Assembly (NCBI GenBank): GCA_031373665.1
Contig: JANMMZ010000110.1
Coordinates: forward strand, 1-64,000
Direction: 5' to 3'
Length of the DNA: 64,000 nt
Source of the DNA: M3007 sp031373665
GTDB lineage: Bacteria; Bacteroidota; Bacteroidia; Chitinophagales; Saprospiraceae
Part shown: piece by piece, positions 53,439 to 62,256 of the stretch
Position numbering within the stretch: the stretch's first letter is position 1
Layout: each line of letters starts with the position of its first letter
The notes under the pieces: generated by a model
Told to the model about the DNA's origin: nothing
The model's database searches: none
The model's input: the letters and a program-made list of their open reading frames with translations, nothing else
Made by a program: the position numbers and the translations under genes

Positions 53439-55649
53439 TTAGTTTGCGAAGTCGCTCAAGAATTTTAAACGCATCAACTGAATTTCTTCCCAAGTGATTT
53501 CGTCATCTTTCAATTCTTTGAATGCTACTTCTATACTATCCGTTTCTGCTTCTTTGAAATACTCGATTACCGTTTCGCGCACATATTCGTCTATTACTTT
53601 ATTCAAGTGGTAATCCAACTTGATTTTAGTGCCAGATTGTACGATTCCGTCCAACTCTTCCATGAATTCCTGCCAACTCATATCGCTCGATTTGGCAATG
53701 TCTTCCAGCGGAATCTTGCGATCAATGGACATGATGATGGTTACCTTGGTTTTTGATTTATTGGCCACCGTTTTGATGGTAATATCCATCGGTCGCTCAA
53801 TCTCATTTTCCTCGCAGTATTTCCGAATAGCATCTATGAATAGTTGACCATATTTTTGTGCTTTGCCCAATGATACGCCTACTATTTTGGACATATCATC
53901 CATCGAAATAGGGTAGTTGGTTGCCATTTCTTCCAATGACGGATCTTGGAAAATAATGTAAGGCGGCAAATTGTGTTTCTTGGCCACTGCTTTGCGCACA
54001 TCTTTCAGGATGTTCATCAACATTTCGTCTAAGACAGCAGTACCACCTTTTTCATCGTCTATGTCATATTCTCCGTCTTCATAGTCGTGGTTGATCGCCA
54101 CAGGTATTTCGTATGGTTTTTTCAAATACTCCTTACCAGCATCCGATACTTTGATGATGCCAAATTGCTCTACTTCCTTAAAAATAAGGTTGTTGATCAT
54201 GGCGTGGCGGAATATAGAACTCCAGAAATTTTCGTCGCGTTCTTCACCGACACCGAAGTTTTCCATTTCTGTGAAACGGAAATCTTTCATTTCTTTGGTT
54301 TCGCGACCCATGATGAAATCCATGAGGGTTTTCATCAGGTAGTTCTCATTCAAGTCAAGGATACACTGAACCAAATCAATGAATTCTTGCTTTAAGTGCA
54401 TTTTTTCCTTAGGATTCTTGCAATTGTCGCACATTTTATGGCAATTCGACTCTTCGTATTGCTCTCCAAAATAATGCAGCAAGAAACGGCGACGGCAAGA
54501 AGCGGTTTCGGCGTAAGCCACGACTTCTTGCATCAATTGCGCGCCCATTTCGCGTTCTGCCACGGGCTTATCGCGAAGGAATTTCTCCAGTCGGAGTATA
54601 TCTTGATAATTGTAAAATGCAATACATTTTCCCGCCAATCCATCACGACCAGCGCGGCCAGTCTCTTGATAGTAGTTTTCGATGGACTTAGGCATATCAT
54701 AGTGGATCACAAAACGGACATCCGGTTTGTCAATACCCATACCAAATGCGATGGTGGCACAAATCACGTCAATATCTTCCATCAAAAACGCGTCTTGTGT
54801 ATTGGCGCGGGTTTTTGGATCAAGTCCGGCGTGGTAGGGCCCTGCTTTGATGTCGTTGACCATTAGCATTTCTGCAAGGTCTTCGGCAGTTTTGCGGTTC
54901 TGTACGTATATAATGCCTGATTCGCCCCTAAATTCCTCTTTGATGACCTGTATGATCTGTTTGACGGTTTGCTCTTTCTTGACCTTAGGTTTGATCTCGT
55001 AAAACAGGTTGTCGCGATTGAACGAAGATATATAGGTGTTGTCTTCGGCCATATCCAGGTTCTTGAGTATGTCTTGCTGCACCTTTGGGGTAGCGGTAGC
55101 GGTCAATGCCATGATGGGCACATTTCTAGCCACTGCATCAAGCATGGTGCGGATACGGCGGTATTCGGGGCGGAAGTCGTGGCCCCATTCAGAAATACAG
55201 TGTGCTTCATCCACGGCTACAAATGAAATCTCAGAGTTTTGGAAAAACTCTAGGTTTTCTTCCTTGGTCAATGTTTCAGGAGCGACGTATAGCAATTTGG
55301 TTCTACCATCTACGATGTCTTGCTTCACCTTTTTCATCTGCGCTTTGGTCAGCGAAGAGTTGAGAAAGTGGGCTACCTCATCTTCTTCTGAGTACCCACG
55401 GATACTGTCCACCTGATTTTTCATCAAGGCAATCAGTGGGCTGATGATGATAGCAGTGCCGGGCATCATGAGCGCGGGCAATTGGTAACAAAGGCTTTTA
55501 CCTCCGCCAGTAGGCATGATGACAAAGGTATCTTTGCCTTCAAACAGGCTTTTTATAATTGCGTATTGGTCTGATTTAAAAGCATCAAATCCGAAGTGTT
55601 TTTGTAACCCTTCAATCAATACATCATTTTCTGTTTCAGTGACTGTCAT
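53439..55649 (-). CDS. recQ: ATP-dependent DNA helicase RecQ
   Basis: 3'-5' DNA helicase in recombination and repair. Visible motifs are MPTGGGKS (Walker A, Lys51), DEAHC (147-151), TATAT and QETGRAGRDG. A four-cysteine zinc site follows (about 389-416; SCRRRFLLHYFGEQYEESNC to CDNC), then a winged-helix RQC domain and an HRDC domain (about 545-620). The end is extended by an HTH-like tail, giving 736 residues, a common length for the Bacteroidota RecQ. Downstream ABC ATPase gene follows with a 3-bp gap. Confidence 0.95.
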   Translation of the reverse strand: MTVTETENDVLIEGLQKHFGFDAFKSDQYAIIKSLFEGKDTFVIMPTGGGKSLCYQLPALMMPGTAIIISPLIALMKNQVDSIRGYSEEDEVAHFLNSSLTKAQMKKVKQDIVDGRTKLLYVAPETLTKEENLEFFQNSEISFVAVDEAHCISEWGHDFRPEYRRIRTMLDAVARNVPIMALTATATPKVQQDILKNLDMAEDNTYISSFNRDNLFYEIKPKVKKEQTVKQIIQVIKEEFRGESGIIYVQNRKTAEDLAEMLMVNDIKAGPYHAGLDPKTRANTQDAFLMEDIDVICATIAFGMGIDKPDVRFVIHYDMPKSIENYYQETGRAGRDGLAGKCIAFYNYQDILRLEKFLRDKPVAEREMGAQLMQEVVAYAETASCRRRFLLHYFGEQYEESNCHKMCDNCKNPKEKMHLKQEFIDLVQCILDLNENYLMKTLMDFIMGRETKEMKDFRFTEMENFGVGEERDENFWSSIFRHAMINNLIFKEVEQFGIIKVSDAGKEYLKKPYEIPVAINHDYEDGEYDIDDEKGGTAVLDEMLMNILKDVRKAVAKKHNLPPYIIFQDPSLEEMATNYPISMDDMSKIVGVSLGKAQKYGQLFIDAIRKYCEENEIERPMDITIKTVANKSKTKVTIIMSIDRKIPLEDIAKSSDMSWQEFMEELDGIVQSGTKIKLDYHLNKVIDEYVRETVIEYFKEAETDSIEVAFKELKDDEITWEEIQLMRLKFLSDFAN

Positions 55650-56061
55650 TTCCGATTAAATAAATAAAATTATAGTAGCCCGGCAGTACCGGGGTAAAAG
55701 CAAATTTTGAGTGAAATTAATACTTTTTTTTAATATACACCCTATGTTGATTGTTTTTTTGGACTAAAAATTTATTTCAACACAAGTCCTTTTTCAAAAA
55801 GCCGTCAAAGATAGAACTATATTCTTCAAAAAAAAGAAAAAAACGATAAAATAATTTTCCCAATAATATGCAAACGGGCAATTTATTATTTTGAAGTCGT
55901 GTTTTTAGCGCACTTAAAACAGAATTTTATTTTAAAATAGGCTTTTTAGAAACATAAAAATTTAATTTTCTGCTCAGAATAGGTCAGTTCTACTTTGACA
56001 TTTTAGGATATTACTGATTTTCTAAAGTGCCAAAGTAGCACTAAATTAACGACATAGGCAT
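55650..56061. other. AT-rich intergenic region upstream of recQ
   Basis: I see no gene here. On the minus strand TATCTTTG (55813-55806) could be the recQ -7 element, 157 bp before its start, without a clear TTG partner. A small palindrome GTGC-CAAAGTA-GCAC lies at about 56026-56042. The rest is poly-A/T-rich. Confidence 0.4.
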
Positions 56062-56098
56062 AAAAAAACTGCCACGTGAGACACGTGGCAGTTTTTTT
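56062..56098 (-). terminator. Strong bidirectional terminator behind yceI
   Basis: CTGCCACGTG (56069-56078) pairs perfectly with CACGTGGCAG (56082-56091) around a 3-nt loop, flanked by seven A and seven T. It sits 60 bp behind the yceI stop on the minus strand. Confidence 0.9.
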
Positions 56099-56158
56099 AG
56101 AAATATTGCGGCGATGGATCGCTTAGGAAATATGCCGAAACGGTATTATAACCTTAGA

Positions 56159-56683
56159 CTAGGCTTGTTTTACAAACTGCACTTCTGCTGCAATGCGTAC
56201 CTCTTCACTCACCAATACACCACCTGCTTCTAGGGCTGCATTCCAATTGAGGTCAAAATCGGTACGGTTGATTTTACCAGTCAAAGAAAATCCTGCTTTT
56301 TCATTACCCCAAGGGTCTTTATTCGTACCTGAAAACTCAGCCTCAAAACTTACAGGCTTGGTTACGTTGCGAATGGTTAAATTTCCAGTAACTTTGCCCT
56401 CCGAAGCGTTATAGTTCGTTGATTCAAAGGTGATATGCGGGTAGGTCTCAGCATCAAAAAAATCTGAACCACGTAAGTGACCATCTCTTTGCTCATTTCC
56501 GGTATTAACAGTACTGGCATCGGCACTGAAATGAATAGTAGCATCACTGAAATCACCAACTTCGGTTTCGATGCTGGCACTGATAACATTAAATTGTCCA
56601 GTGACATTGGTAATCATCAAATGCTTTACTTTAAATTGTACTTCGCTGTGTGTAGGGTCAAGGCCCCATTTAATTGCAGACAT
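56159..56683 (-). CDS. YceI family lipid-binding-like protein
   Basis: The 174-residue product has the YceI lipocalin-like beta-barrel pattern: WGLDPTHSEVQFKVKHLMIT at the start, FSADASTVNTGNEQRDGHLR, FFDAETYPHITFES, GNLTIRNVTKPVSFEAEFSG and GFSLTGKINRTDFDLNW. The family binds polyisoprenoid-type lipids. It lacks a signal peptide, so this copy should be cytoplasmic, unlike the periplasmic E. coli YceI. It is divergent from hscB and is followed by a strong terminator. Confidence 0.9.
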   Translation of the reverse strand: MSAIKWGLDPTHSEVQFKVKHLMITNVTGQFNVISASIETEVGDFSDATIHFSADASTVNTGNEQRDGHLRGSDFFDAETYPHITFESTNYNASEGKVTGNLTIRNVTKPVSFEAEFSGTNKDPWGNEKAGFSLTGKINRTDFDLNWNAALEAGGVLVSEEVRIAAEVQFVKQA

Positions 56684-56809
56684 GTTATTTTTTTTAAATG
56701 TGAAACTAATTGTATAAACAACTATTTTTTAAAATGGTTTAATCCCTTTCAATATTCCGATAATAAGTACCAGAAAAGCCCCGTCCAAATCCATCATTCC
56801 TCAATTATT

Positions 56810-57340
56810 ATGCAGTATTTCAAAATATTCGACCTCCCTGTTTCTTTTCAAGTAGATCAGGCCCAACTAAAAAAAGCGTTTTTGGCGAACACCCGAAAAT
56901 ACCATCCCGATTTCTATACTTTGTCGGACGAAATAGAGCAGGCCCAGATGTTGGATCAGTCTTCTACCAACAATATTGCCTATAAAATCCTCTCCGATTC
57001 AGACAAAAGGATCCATTATATACTGGATCAAAAAGGCTTTATTGCCCCAGAAGGCACTCCTGTGCCCTTGCCTCCAGACTTTTTAATGGAAATGATGGAA
57101 ATAAATGAGCAGTTGATGGAATTAGAGTTTGACCCCAATGAAGCCGCCCTAAATGACTTAAAAAATACCGTTCAAAACATTGATACTGAATTACTTAATT
57201 CAGTAAAAACGGAACTGGAAACCTGGCACGAAGGCATCGAAAACGAGGCTGTAATGCTTGACAAAATAAAATATTTTTATTTTAAGCGAAAATATTTGTT
57301 GCGTATTCGAGAAAACCTTTCTACTTTTGCGTCCGCTTAA
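56810..57340 (+). CDS. hscB: Fe-S cluster co-chaperone HscB
   Basis: J-domain co-chaperone that delivers the IscU scaffold to HscA during iron-sulfur cluster transfer. I take the ATG at 56810 (MQYFKIFDLPVSFQVD), which matches the family N-terminus; the upstream part of the open frame is antisense to yceI. The HPD motif is at 32-34 (KYHPDFY). Residues about 90-170 form the HscB C-terminal three-helix domain (PPDFLMEMMEINEQLMELEF). 176 aa is the usual size. The tRNA-Leu gene starts 20 bp downstream. Confidence 0.93.
   Translation: MQYFKIFDLPVSFQVDQAQLKKAFLANTRKYHPDFYTLSDEIEQAQMLDQSSTNNIAYKILSDSDKRIHYILDQKGFIAPEGTPVPLPPDFLMEMMEINEQLMELEFDPNEAALNDLKNTVQNIDTELLNSVKTELETWHEGIENEAVMLDKIKYFYFKRKYLLRIRENLSTFASA
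57299..57329 (+). promoter_or_regulatory. Candidate promoter of tRNA-Leu inside hscB
   Basis: TTG (57299-57301) and TACTTTTG (57322-57329; TAnnTTTG-type) are 20 bp apart and end 31 bp before the tRNA. It overlaps the last hscB codons, so the tRNA may have its own start or be read through from hscB. Confidence 0.4.
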
Positions 57341-57360
57341 CCAAAGAGCGTAATTGAATA

Positions 57361-57446
57361 GCGGGAATGGCGGAATGGTAGACGCGCTGGTCTCAAACAC
57401 CTGTGAATGCAAGTTCGTGCGAGTTCGAGTCTCGCTTCCCGCACCA
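57361..57446 (+). tRNA. tRNA-Leu (CAA)
   Basis: The acceptor stem GCGGGAA/TTCCCGC is perfect, the T arm is GCGAG-TTCGAGT-CTCGC, and CCA is encoded (57444-57446). The anticodon stem CTGGT/ACCTG encloses CTCAAAC with CAA at 57394-57396. The stem has one T-T mismatch (second pair), where related genes have T-A. The long variable arm fits leucine. Confidence 0.93.
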
Positions 57447-57477
57447 AGCGCACCGAAATTCGGTGCGCTTTTTTTAT
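57447..57477 (+). terminator. Rho-independent terminator of tRNA-Leu
   Basis: AGCGCACCGAA (57447-57457) pairs with TTCGGTGCGCT (57459-57469) and is followed by a T run. It begins right behind the CCA end and ends 10 bp before the mnmD start. Confidence 0.85.
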
Positions 57478-57486
57478 TTCAGGCAT

Positions 57487-58146
57487 ATGGATCCGGTTTA
57501 TACCAACGATGGTTCGCTAACGCTGTACTCTCAAGAATATGGTGTCAACTTCCACTCCAAGTTTGGGGCGGTGACGGAGTCTATGCACGTGTATATCAAT
57601 GCCGGCCTTCGTTACAAAGCGGCAGTATCGTCTGAAATTAGCATCCTTGAAACTGGATTTGGAACAGGGCTGGTTGCTTTGATGACCCTATTAGAAGCCG
57701 AAAAAAGAAACCTCACCGTTCACTACAAAGGCATTGAGTTGTATCCGTTGCCGCTTGATGTTATCCTTGGTTTGAACCTCATGGATAGTCTCCAAGCCTC
57801 CGAACGGCACGATGATTTGCTACACCTCCACCAGTGTGACTGGGATACCAGCCACAGTTTTTCTTCTAATTTTAATTTTTCAAAGGCACAGGTATCCATT
57901 TTGGATTTTGAGGAAAAAGATGCCTTTGACCTCATCTATTTTGATGCCTTTGCTCCCATTGCCCAGCCTGAACTCTGGACAGAATCCGTCATGAAGCGCA
58001 TGTACGATTCGCTGCGCCCCGATGGGGTGTTTGTAACCTACTGCGCTCAAGGAAACTTCAAGCGAAACCTTAAAAAAGCAGGATTTTTAGTCGAAAAACT
58101 GGAAGGTCCGCCAGGGAAACGGGAAATGACTCGGGCTTTAAAATAG
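57487..58146 (+). CDS. mnmD: tRNA (5-methylaminomethyl-2-thiouridine) methyltransferase MnmD
   Basis: SAM-dependent enzyme completing the mnm5s2U34 modification of tRNAs for Gln, Glu and Lys; stand-alone version of the MnmC methyltransferase domain. I take the ATG at 57487 (MDPVYTNDGSLTLYS), which matches the family start TxDGSxTxxS. Further motifs: YGVNFHSKFGAVTESMHVY, LETGFGTGL (SAM site), YFDAFAP and LEGPPGKREMTRA at the C-terminus. No oxidase domain is fused, as is usual in Bacteroidota. Convergent with the gene at 58149. Confidence 0.93.
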   Translation: MDPVYTNDGSLTLYSQEYGVNFHSKFGAVTESMHVYINAGLRYKAAVSSEISILETGFGTGLVALMTLLEAEKRNLTVHYKGIELYPLPLDVILGLNLMDSLQASERHDDLLHLHQCDWDTSHSFSSNFNFSKAQVSILDFEEKDAFDLIYFDAFAPIAQPELWTESVMKRMYDSLRPDGVFVTYCAQGNFKRNLKKAGFLVEKLEGPPGKREMTRALK

Positions 58147-58148
58147 AC

Positions 58149-59546
58149 TCAAAGCCCCAACAACCACTCCTTTTCCGCGACCGATTTAGTATCCATGATT
58201 TGTTTTTTCAGAGCGGCTTTGGCCAATTTGTCCATTGGATTGCATTCCAGCGTTTTTTGGGTAAAAATAACCGTATTCAAGTAGTTCTCACGGTGATAAC
58301 CGATTATATTTTTGCGGTTCAGGAAGGCCCTGAAGGCTTGCAAGTGCGATTCCAATAAATCCATCTCATCCATTTCGTAGTATATTTTTATTTGCAGGGT
58401 TCTGACGGCCAGACTTAGCAAAATGTCTTTGTACTCGGCTTTTTGCAACAAAACCAAGGCTTTGCCTAGGTTTTTTCGCTTGTACTCAAGACGAGCGAGG
58501 TTGAAACTACACACCGATTCCTGAACATCGGGATCCAACAATGATTGATAACGGTGTATGACCGACTCTGCCCAATCTAGTTTGTCCAGCACCAAACCGA
58601 CAGTGATAGCATTTTGAAAAGTGTAATGTGATAGTATCCCTTCACTGATAAAATAACCTTGGGTAAGGCCGCGGTGGTAGAAATCAAACTGCTCTTTTAG
58701 GTATTCATGGCTTCCAGAGTTGTACTGCCTGATGCAAAAATTGATGGCCAGTACGTATAAATCCCTCATTTCATTGGCTGGAAAAACCTCCAATTGTGAG
58801 AGCAACTGTTGTTTGAATGATTGAAAATGTAGGCTTTCGAGGGGCTGGGTCTGCATCAAATACCCATGATAATAAACCGCAATGGCTGGTACTTCCAGTA
58901 GGGTAGGGGTAATTGCGATATGATGCATGATGGAGTCTAAAAACGCATATTGGTACTGTTTTTTGCCAATATTTTGGTGCGAAATCATAAAACAGGCTTG
59001 CCAAAGTTTTCGAGTCATAAAGGCAATATCCAGTTGGTCTGACAGGGACTGCAAATCTATGTTTTGCTGGTTTCGGCTTTCCATATCTGTTTTGTATCGC
59101 AATAGCGAACTCTGGTAAGCGGCTCCATAAAATGTGGCATTTTTGATGGACTCAGCGCGTTCCAATTCCTGAACCACATCTAAGGCTTTGTAGGCTTCCG
59201 AAAACAAGCGTTTTTCCCTAAATTTTTCCGCTATCGCGTACTGAACCTCACTTTTATTGGTCAATACGCTTTGGATTGCCATGAATTGGCAAGAGGCTTG
59301 GTACAAAAAACTCATGGCCAATCGCACTCGATGGTCATCATACTCCCCTTTCCCAAATATTTTTTTGAATATTTGCTCTTTACTTGGCATAGGAAGGTTT
59401 TGTTTCAAGGGTTTTTCCAATACATCTAATAGCGCAATCACTTCTTTTCGGGTATTAAAGTAAGGGCTTTTGACGTATTTAGCCAAATTCGAGAGGTCTT
59501 CTACTTCTAATGTAGCCAACAATCGGTGCAATTTTGAATCTTTCAT
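58149..59546 (-). CDS. Large helical protein of unknown function
   Basis: The 465-residue product is entirely helical, without signal peptide or membrane segments. Helix pairs such as FREKRLFSEAYKALDVVQEL and FNLARLEYKRKNLGKALVLL look like TPR or solenoid repeats. The N-terminus (LHRLLATLEVEDLSNLAKYV, then SPYFNTRKEVIALLDVL) resembles uncharacterised Bacteroidota proteins I have seen but cannot name. It is probably cytoplasmic. Convergent with mnmD. Confidence 0.65.
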   Translation of the reverse strand: MKDSKLHRLLATLEVEDLSNLAKYVKSPYFNTRKEVIALLDVLEKPLKQNLPMPSKEQIFKKIFGKGEYDDHRVRLAMSFLYQASCQFMAIQSVLTNKSEVQYAIAEKFREKRLFSEAYKALDVVQELERAESIKNATFYGAAYQSSLLRYKTDMESRNQQNIDLQSLSDQLDIAFMTRKLWQACFMISHQNIGKKQYQYAFLDSIMHHIAITPTLLEVPAIAVYYHGYLMQTQPLESLHFQSFKQQLLSQLEVFPANEMRDLYVLAINFCIRQYNSGSHEYLKEQFDFYHRGLTQGYFISEGILSHYTFQNAITVGLVLDKLDWAESVIHRYQSLLDPDVQESVCSFNLARLEYKRKNLGKALVLLQKAEYKDILLSLAVRTLQIKIYYEMDEMDLLESHLQAFRAFLNRKNIIGYHRENYLNTVIFTQKTLECNPMDKLAKAALKKQIMDTKSVAEKEWLLGL

Positions 59547-59770
59547 TAGTACATGCTGGATAGTTACCTTAATTTTATCCTTATTTTAAGCGAATAAACG
59601 TTTTTATCAATAGACAAATTAGTATTACAATAACTTGATTATCAATTATTTATTGTTTTTTAATCTAGTAAATTTTGAGACAAAATTATGAATTTGTATT
59701 TGAATACGCTGGCAGATCCCCTCACTTTTGTGGTGTTAATTGCTTTACTCAACTAAAAAATTAGTATCTT

Positions 59771-62122
59771 ATGAACATTCGAACTAAACACCGTCCTTTT
59801 ATCCATACTAAGTGGATACTCTTATTCGCCCTTTTTTGCACGACACTGGGGCTGCGTGCACAAGTCACTATTTCTGGCAATATTTCTAAAGAGGGAACCC
59901 CTGTACGAGAGGTTCCAGTTGGCCTTACTGGGAGCGACAATCAAGTAGTCCTTACAGATAATACTGGTAATTATACATTCACTGTGGATGAAGGTGGTAC
60001 TTACCAGATAGTACCATTTGTAGAAGCCAATCCCCTGAATGGGGTCTCTACTTATGATCAGGTTTTAATACAAAAGCATTTGGAGAATATATTGCCTTTG
60101 GGGTCTCCCTATAAGATCATCGCTGGGGATACAGATGGAGACTTTGAATTGACAGCCTATGATGATAGTTTGCAACTAAGAAATATAATATTGGGTATCG
60201 ATGTTAATTTTCCAGGCAATTTCTCTTGGCGATTTGTGCCAAAGAGCCACGTATTTGCTGATCCAACCAATCCATTTCCATATCCTCAAACCTTGACCTA
60301 TACCAACCTCACTACCAATATTACGGGTGCTGACTTTGAAGGTATCAAGGTAGGTGATGTGAACAATACTGCTATTGCTGATGGCGGCGGAACCGACAAT
60401 GTATTGTATCAAGGGCGGGTAGCAGGTATTGTCCAGTGGGATGAAAATGCCAATTGTAGCCCAGATGCCTCTGAGGTAACCTTGGGCGGCTGGATCGTAA
60501 AAGCGCAAAAAGGCACTCAAACGTTTTATGGTAATACTGATAAAGATGGTAAGTACTCGATTCAGGCACCTACTGGTATTTTCACTGTAGAGTTGATCGC
60601 TCCCAACGAGTTATGGTCTGTGTGTACACCCATCGTCACCGATGTATTCGTACCCATCGTTGGTACTACCGTTGTTGATTTCTCGGCGGAAAGCCAAGAC
60701 GATTGCCCAAGGTTGACCGTTGATATATCTACCCCATTCTTGCGGAGGTGCTTCTCCAACTATTATGTTGTGGACTATTGCAACCTTGGTACTGCCAAGG
60801 CAGACGATGCTTATGTTAGGGTCGAGTTAGACAGTTATATGGACGTAACAAGTAGTACGATCCCATGGTCTAGTATTTCGGGCAATACTTATACTTTCCC
60901 CATTGGAGATGTGGCCGTAGGTGCTTGTGGTAGTTTCAAAATTCGGTTTACGCTGGATTGCGATGCCACTTTAGGCCAAACCCACTGTTCGGAAGCACAT
61001 ATTTTCCCTGATTCTCTGTGCGCACCTGCGCTCACTTGGGATGGGTCTAACCTAGTAGTGACTGCCGCTTGCGAAAGTGGAGATGTGGTCTTCACCATCA
61101 CGAATACAGGAGCGGACATGCAAGAGGTGGTTAATTTTGTGGTGCAAGAAGATATTATGATACAAATGATGGCTGGCCCAATCCAGTTGGAAGGCGGCGC
61201 ATCGGAGGTGATCACCATACCAGCCAATGGCTCCACTTGGCGATTGGAGATAGAGCAAAGTACCAGTCACCCTTGGAATCTGGCCTCCAGTGCCTCCATA
61301 GAAGGCTGTGGCACTTCTGGCACGGGCACAGTGAGTCTTGGTATTATCAATCAATATCCATTGAATGATGAAGCCCCATTTTCTGACCTAGACTGTATGG
61401 AAAATATAGGAGCCTTTGATCCCAATGACAAACAAGGTTTTCCTTTGGGCGTAGGCTCTGAAAAGGCTATACTAAGGTCGCAATCATTAGATTACCTGAT
61501 TCGCTTCCAAAATACGGGCACCGACACAGCGTTTAATATTGTAGTATTGGATACCCTCCCCGCTACTTTGGATGTGTCGAGTATTCGCATGTTAAGTGCC
61601 AGCCATGATTATCAATTTTCTGTTTTAGGCAATGGGATTCTTAAATGGATATTCCCCAATATTATGCTTCCTGACAGCAATGTCAATGAGTTAGGGTCAC
61701 ACGGGTATTTGAAATTTAGGATAGCACCTGTGGCAAATTTACCAGAAAACACCCAGATACTCAACCGAGCAGGCATCTATTTTGACTATAACCTACCCGT
61801 ACTGACGGATTACTCCCTTCATACCATTAAAACAGTCTTGACTTCTGTGTCATTGGAGATATTTAAACCAGAGGTGTCACTATCGGTATTTCCTAATCCG
61901 ACAGCGACCAAAACCATATTTGAAATCAAAAGTGCAACACCCTTAACGGGCCGCCTTCGCATCTTCGATTTACGCGGTACGCTGGTATTGGAACAAGCCT
62001 TTGATCACAACTTATTTGAAGTACCAGTGTCGCAATTTGCTCCGGGTACTTATCTTTTCCAAGTAGAATCGCAAGGAAAGCCCCTTGCAAATGGAAAAAT
62101 GATGGTGATAGCAGAAGATTAA
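59771..62122 (+). CDS. Large secreted protein with carboxypeptidase-regulatory-like, DUF11-like and T9SS domains
   Basis: The 783-residue product has a signal peptide (to about residue 30, LRAQ), a carboxypeptidase regulatory-like beta domain (about 33-80), a dockerin-like stretch (GDTDGDFELTAYD, about 117-129, and FEGIKVGDVNNT), a second regulatory-like segment (about 215-300), and a region (about 545-690) with DPNDKQGFPLG, LDYLIRFQNTGTDTAFNIVV and GIYFDYNLPVLTD that is frequent in Bacteroidota surface proteins. A T9SS type A sorting domain ends it (SVFPNPTATKTIFEIKS). Role unknown, probably adhesive or structural. It has its own terminator downstream. Confidence 0.8.
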   Translation: MNIRTKHRPFIHTKWILLFALFCTTLGLRAQVTISGNISKEGTPVREVPVGLTGSDNQVVLTDNTGNYTFTVDEGGTYQIVPFVEANPLNGVSTYDQVLIQKHLENILPLGSPYKIIAGDTDGDFELTAYDDSLQLRNIILGIDVNFPGNFSWRFVPKSHVFADPTNPFPYPQTLTYTNLTTNITGADFEGIKVGDVNNTAIADGGGTDNVLYQGRVAGIVQWDENANCSPDASEVTLGGWIVKAQKGTQTFYGNTDKDGKYSIQAPTGIFTVELIAPNELWSVCTPIVTDVFVPIVGTTVVDFSAESQDDCPRLTVDISTPFLRRCFSNYYVVDYCNLGTAKADDAYVRVELDSYMDVTSSTIPWSSISGNTYTFPIGDVAVGACGSFKIRFTLDCDATLGQTHCSEAHIFPDSLCAPALTWDGSNLVVTAACESGDVVFTITNTGADMQEVVNFVVQEDIMIQMMAGPIQLEGGASEVITIPANGSTWRLEIEQSTSHPWNLASSASIEGCGTSGTGTVSLGIINQYPLNDEAPFSDLDCMENIGAFDPNDKQGFPLGVGSEKAILRSQSLDYLIRFQNTGTDTAFNIVVLDTLPATLDVSSIRMLSASHDYQFSVLGNGILKWIFPNIMLPDSNVNELGSHGYLKFRIAPVANLPENTQILNRAGIYFDYNLPVLTDYSLHTIKTVLTSVSLEIFKPEVSLSVFPNPTATKTIFEIKSATPLTGRLRIFDLRGTLVLEQAFDHNLFEVPVSQFAPGTYLFQVESQGKPLANGKMMVIAED

Positions 62123-62152
62123 TATAAACTTCAGTCAATACAATTGCATTAT

Positions 62153-62188
62153 CGTCCACTCCAAGTATCATTGGGGTGGACGTTTTTT
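62153..62188 (+). terminator. Rho-independent terminator
   Basis: CGTCCACTCCAA (62153-62164) pairs with TTGGGGTGGACG (62171-62182) around GTATCA and is followed by six T. It ends the gene at 59771-62122. Confidence 0.85.
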
Positions 62189-62256
62189 ATTTGCCCAAAA
62201 CCAATAACCATCGTACTTTTAGGCCACAATTAATAATTTGAATAAAAACTAAACAA

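Noticed and set aside
56477..56809. N-terminal extension of the hscB frame
   Set aside because: It is antisense to yceI and lacks any conserved sequence; the family start is at 56810.
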